From: Clostridiales bacterium
GTDB lineage: Bacteria > Bacillota > Clostridia > Oscillospirales > Oscillospiraceae
Reading direction: 5' to 3'
DNA: 64,000 nucleotides
Assembly: GCA_022786965.1 (NCBI GenBank)
Contig: JALFXH010000146.1
Coordinates: 62,001 to 126,000 of the forward strand
The stretch's first letter is position 1; every line of letters starts with the position of its first letter. Position numbers and translations under genes: made by a program. A model generated the notes under the pieces. That model worked only from the letters and a program-made list of their open reading frames with translations. It made no database searches and was not told where the DNA came from. Shown one piece after another: positions 61,298 to 64,000 of the stretch.

Positions 61298-61450
61298 TTA
61301 CGCAGCCGTCTCCGGTTCTTCCGGCTGAGCACCTGCCCGGAGAATAGCCCCTGTAATCAGGGCAGTAACCTGAGACAAAACTGCCTGTATATCTTCACTA
61401 CTCATATTGGAGCAGTAGTCATCGTGAATCTGAATCTTTGCGTCCATCAT
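61298..61450 (-). CDS. Small hypothetical protein of the element (50 aa)
   Basis: The gene encodes MMDAKIQIHDDYCSNMSSED and then a helical segment VLSQVTALITGAILRAGAQP. Its ATG overlaps the ParB-like stop (TGATG) and GGGGAG precedes it, so it is probably real and translationally coupled. It is not recognised. A GTGCGGC/GCCGCAC hairpin (61259-61279) follows it on the way to the recombinase gene. Confidence 0.6.
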   Translation of the reverse strand: MMDAKIQIHDDYCSNMSSEDIQAVLSQVTALITGAILRAGAQPEEPETAA

Positions 61451-62298
61451 CACCGCTCCCCTCTGCTCAGCTGCCGCTTACGGCAGTCCGCTTCCAGCAG
61501 CTTCAAAATCCGCTCCTGAATCCGGGCGACGCTGTAGGTTTTGGGGAAGTATTTCCGCAAATCATCCACCCGGAAGCTGATTTTTTCCTGCTGATTGGCC
61601 TTGGGTTCCCGGAGAATATCGAAGATTTTGTCCATAGTCAGTTCCCCGGACTGGCTCAGCTTCTTCATCTGGATGGCTTGGGACAGAGACGGGGTGCAGT
61701 CCTCGCTCTCCATGGTTTCCAGCAAGTCCTGCTGCTCCTGCCCAGTCAAATAGGACAGCTCCACTGCCGGAGTCAAGGCGATTTTTCCGGCATCCACCAT
61801 GCTGAGAATTTGGGGAATCAATTCAGTCAGGCGGATATACCGCTGGACTTGCCGGGCACTTTCACCAACGGATTCCCCAATAGTTTCATCCGTCCGCAAC
61901 TTCGTGCCAAGTTGGCACGAAGTTCCCTGATGGCTCAGAGCATCCATTTTCATTTTGTAAGCAAACGCTTTTTCGCTGGGCAGTATCTTCTCCCGATGCA
62001 GATTGCTGTCTACCAGCGCAATGGCAGCAGCATCCCGGTCAAGGGCATAAATTAAGGCAGGAACCGTTTCGATTCCTGCCTTTTGGCACGCGCGTAATCT
62101 CCTGTGCCCGGAGATTACTTCATATTCGTCATTTTCCAGAGAACGGACAACCAGCGGGGTCAAAACGCCCTGTGTCAGGACACTCCATACCAGCTGATTC
62201 ATTTCATCATCGTCCTTCACCTGGAAGGGGTGATTTTCAAAGGGGCGCAGCTTTTGAATCGGCAGCTGCATAGCCTGTACTTCTTTGGTATTACTCAA
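61450..62298 (-). CDS. ParB/RepB-like partition protein
   Basis: ParB-type DNA-binding protein of about 282 residues. An N-terminal ParB/Srx domain (LRPFENHPFQVKDDDEM, VISGHRRLRACQKAGIETVPA) is followed by the helix-turn-helix KibA region (IGESVGESARQVQRYIRL). The start is uncertain: a TTG at 62298 or 62304 behind AAAGGAAACC fits best, with an ATG at 62271 as alternative. It overlaps the relaxase 3' end. Probably maintains or regulates the element. Confidence 0.82.
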   Translation of the reverse strand: MSNTKEVQAMQLPIQKLRPFENHPFQVKDDDEMNQLVWSVLTQGVLTPLVVRSLENDEYEVISGHRRLRACQKAGIETVPALIYALDRDAAAIALVDSNLHREKILPSEKAFAYKMKMDALSHQGTSCQLGTKLRTDETIGESVGESARQVQRYIRLTELIPQILSMVDAGKIALTPAVELSYLTGQEQQDLLETMESEDCTPSLSQAIQMKKLSQSGELTMDKIFDILREPKANQQEKISFRVDDLRKYFPKTYSVARIQERILKLLEADCRKRQLSRGER

Positions 62299-63265
62299 GG
62301 GCAATGGTTTCCTTTCTTTCAGTTTTGGTATTGTATTTCTCACGAATTTCGGGCGGGATGGCGACAATCTCATCCTCCAACTCCTTCACAGTCTGCTGGA
62401 GAGCCTCAAACTCCTGTAACTTCCTGACAAGCTCCAACTGTCGCTGGACGCTGGCTTTGCTGCCATCGAGTTCCTGTTCCAGTGCGGCGATTTCCTTTTT
62501 CAGTTCCTTCACAGTACTGCTGGCTTTCTTCATTCGGGTCATCAGCTTTTCCACGCTGGGGATGTAATCCGTGAGAATTGTCTCAATCTCCACGGATTTC
62601 TTTTTGGCGTTCAGAGGGGTGATTTCAGAAAGCAACAGGGCAATTTTCTCTTTCTGCCGATTCAGGCGAACCGCTTCCTTGAAGAGCCTCGGAGGGATGT
62701 GGGTTCTCCCGGTTTCACTGGCAGATTCGCCGCGCTCGAAATCCGGGTACTTCTTCACCATGTGCTTCCAGAAATCATCCTGCCATTGGGTCAGCTTCTT
62801 CCGGTTGCCGATGATGTCCTTTGCACTGAGCCGCCCATCTGCCGTCAGCGGGACAAAACAAAGGTGCATATGGGGCGTTTTCTCGTCCACATGCACCACG
62901 GCGGATATAATCGTTTCGGGAGACTGCTTACTCTGGATGAATTCAAGGGCATACTCAAAGAACTCTTTGACCTCCCGGGGCTTTTTGTCCTGGAAGAATT
63001 CCGGGCTGGCGGTAATCAGCGTCTCCACCACCCGGACGCTGTCTTTTCGTGCACGGCACCCGGCTTCGGAAATCTGCTTTTCTGCTTCCGCCCGGTAAGA
63101 GCGGCAGGGTTTCACTAGATGGAAATTCAGTCTGCTGCGGCTGGTATCCACATCCGGGTTGCTGGCGTATTTCTCCTTGGTACGCTCGTCATGGGCTTCA
63201 ATACGCCCAATCTCCGGCCCCTTGTACTTGGCGAAGCGCAGGATGGCATACTGGGGCTTGCCCAT
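62291..63265 (-). CDS. MobV-family relaxase
   Basis: A 324-residue plasmid-recombination/mobilization enzyme. The N-terminus MGKPQYAILRFAKYKGPEIG and the metal-binding motif HVDEKTPHMHLCFVPLT (about residue 128) define the MobV (Pre/Mob) family that nicks oriT. The C-terminal 120 residues are a long coiled coil. It shows the element is mobilizable rather than fully conjugative, as no transfer machinery is seen here. It overlaps the next upstream gene by one base. Confidence 0.9.
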   Translation of the reverse strand: MGKPQYAILRFAKYKGPEIGRIEAHDERTKEKYASNPDVDTSRSRLNFHLVKPCRSYRAEAEKQISEAGCRARKDSVRVVETLITASPEFFQDKKPREVKEFFEYALEFIQSKQSPETIISAVVHVDEKTPHMHLCFVPLTADGRLSAKDIIGNRKKLTQWQDDFWKHMVKKYPDFERGESASETGRTHIPPRLFKEAVRLNRQKEKIALLLSEITPLNAKKKSVEIETILTDYIPSVEKLMTRMKKASSTVKELKKEIAALEQELDGSKASVQRQLELVRKLQEFEALQQTVKELEDEIVAIPPEIREKYNTKTERKETIALE

Positions 63266-63480
63266 TATCTATCCCTCCGTTTCTGCCAGATGAGGTCATA
63301 CCCCATCACATCTGCAATCTGTATGGCCTCCCGGTAGCGCAGGGAGCCGCGGCTCAGTTTGTTGGAGAAGTTGGAAATGCTGTCGCTCCAGCCGTATTCA
63401 TCGGACAGCAGGTCAACCACCTGCTGCATGGTCATGCCGGAACGGACGATGATACTTTTGATTTCATTTTTCACATTCAT
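63265..63480 (-). CDS. Small HTH protein of the mobile element (71 aa)
   Basis: A helix-turn-helix-like protein: VRSGMTMQQVVDLLSDEYGWSDSISNFSNKLSRGSLRYREAIQIADVMGYDLIW reads as a short XRE-like fold. Such genes often sit beside MobV relaxases in Firmicutes elements. AAAGAGGTATTAC precedes the ATG. It overlaps the relaxase start by one base and probably regulates mobilization. Confidence 0.7.
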   Translation of the reverse strand: MNVKNEIKSIIVRSGMTMQQVVDLLSDEYGWSDSISNFSNKLSRGSLRYREAIQIADVMGYDLIWQKRRDR

Positions 63481-63607
63481 AGTAATACCTCTTTCATTGT
63501 AAATTCGGATTTGGAGCCAATAGAAATTGCCCCAATGATGTCTGCATCGATGATGCCTTGTTTACTTTTTCTGTTTCGGAATGAATTCTTTGAAACGGCA
63601 TAGAAAA

Positions 63608-63678
63608 ACACGAAACCGTGCATTGGCTTCACCCTTCTCACCAGCGCGATTGGGTGAAAAACTGCTGTGGTTTCGTGT
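63608..63678. other. Candidate oriT / nested inverted repeat
   Basis: An outer pair ACACGAAACC (63608-63617) and GGTTTCGTGT (63669-63678) encloses an inner pair TTCACCC (63628-63634) and GGGTGAA (63652-63658). It lies just upstream of the MobV operon, where oriT is usually found. The rest of the 359-bp gap 63481-63839 holds a GAAATCGG/CCGATTTC palindrome (near 63706-63723) and an imperfect inverted repeat rich in GGGATGG (63777-63831). No credible gene was found. Confidence 0.45.
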
Positions 63679-63839
63679 ATCAATTTCCCGTTTCCACAAG
63701 CCTTGGGAAATCGGTTCCGATTTCAGGTGTTTCTCGCCGCCTTTTTTTAGTTTTTCTGTTGAATCCAAAATTCTCTATCCCCATCCATCCCATCTATCCC
63801 GGGGATACTTGGGATGGATAGGGATGGATGTTTTCCACA

Positions 63840-64000
63840 TCAGAGAATGATTGGAGCAGTCAACGCCTGGATCCCCCAGAAGCCGTTGACCTTCTTGCCG
63901 GATTTGTTGGTGATTTTGTTGCTGGCTTCCAGATTGTAGTCCTCCAAGTGGCTTTTCAGGTAACTGCTTACAGATCTCTGAGCAATGGGGCGGTAGCCGT
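63840..64000 (-). CDS. Partial gene of the mobile element (C-terminal 52 residues)
   Basis: The frame runs in from the right edge and ends at 63840. The visible end includes GYRPIAQRSVSSYLKSHLED and KKVNGFWGIQALTAP. It is not recognised. It is probably in the same orientation as the relaxase operon. Confidence 0.5.
   Translation of the reverse strand, partial: GYRPIAQRSVSSYLKSHLEDYNLEASNKITNKSGKKVNGFWGIQALTAPIIL

Noticed and set aside
63477..63683. 68-residue minus-strand frame upstream of the small HTH gene
   Set aside because: It covers the nested inverted repeats, lacks a good ribosome binding site, and competes with two other frames of similar length.

Overview
The window looks like a chromosomal segment of a high-GC, endospore-forming, Gram-positive-type Clostridia, most likely an Oscillospiraceae-like gut bacterium. 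This is inferred from the LTA-synthase-type sulfatase, Lgt, MurA, DivIVA, the yabP-yabQ-divIC-yabR sporulation/division cluster, dimeric-type GlyRS, strong AGGAGG ribosome binding sites, and the many palindromic intergenic repeats typical of that group. No rRNA and no CRISPR array are present; one tRNA (tRNA-Arg, anticodon CCG) is seen.

Layout. 1-3671: 3' part of an LtaS-like sulfatase, converging with a membrane-anchored glycosidase-like protein and prmA. 4079-7481: yfmF-yfmH-lgt, tightly coupled. 7650-9419: aspS (minus). 9719-15325: DUF1836 protein, DegV, a small protein, an RsmF-type rRNA methyltransferase, murA and tcdA. 15611-24606: pyrimidine operon pyrC-carB-pyrK-pyrD-pyrF-pyrE-pyrB, complete for UMP synthesis except carA; its PyrB carries a C-terminal zinc ribbon matching that of PyrI. 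24712-27609: FliB-like Cys-rich protein, DivIVA-like protein, tRNA-Arg, alpha/beta hydrolase. 27793-34018: sugar ABC importer (binding protein and two permeases, no ATPase), LacI regulator and malQ, probably a maltodextrin-type system. 34114-40956: phosphate regulon pstS-pstC-pstA-pstB-phoU with a PhoP/PhoR-like two-component pair; pstS and pstC share a conserved repeat-type promoter. 41045-43881: rpiB, an SDR, then yabR-divIC-yabQ-yabP behind a sigma-E-like promoter. 44078-46435: large secreted surface protein. 46545-54884: glyS, plsC-like acyltransferase, membrane protein, cca, SDR, MBL-fold protein, GH25 lysozyme, zinc-ribbon membrane protein. 54941-55842: small accessory module with a type I toxin/antisense RNA locus and a divergent RHH-repressor gene pair with twin operators. 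55913-59554: EamA-type half transporter, PsiE-like protein, and a TetM/EF-G-like GTPase fused to a YacP/Rae1-type NYN nuclease. 59673-64000: one end of an integrative mobilizable element (large serine recombinase, ParB-like protein, MobV relaxase, small HTH protein, partial gene).

The most interesting objects are the GTPase-nuclease fusion (57017-59554), which joins an A-site-docking translation GTPase to an A-site endonuclease; the PyrB-zinc-ribbon fusion; the type I toxin locus; and the twin-operator RHH pair. The intergenic DNA is crowded with at least six families of palindromic or MITE-like repeats, two of which supply the stop codons of neighbouring genes.
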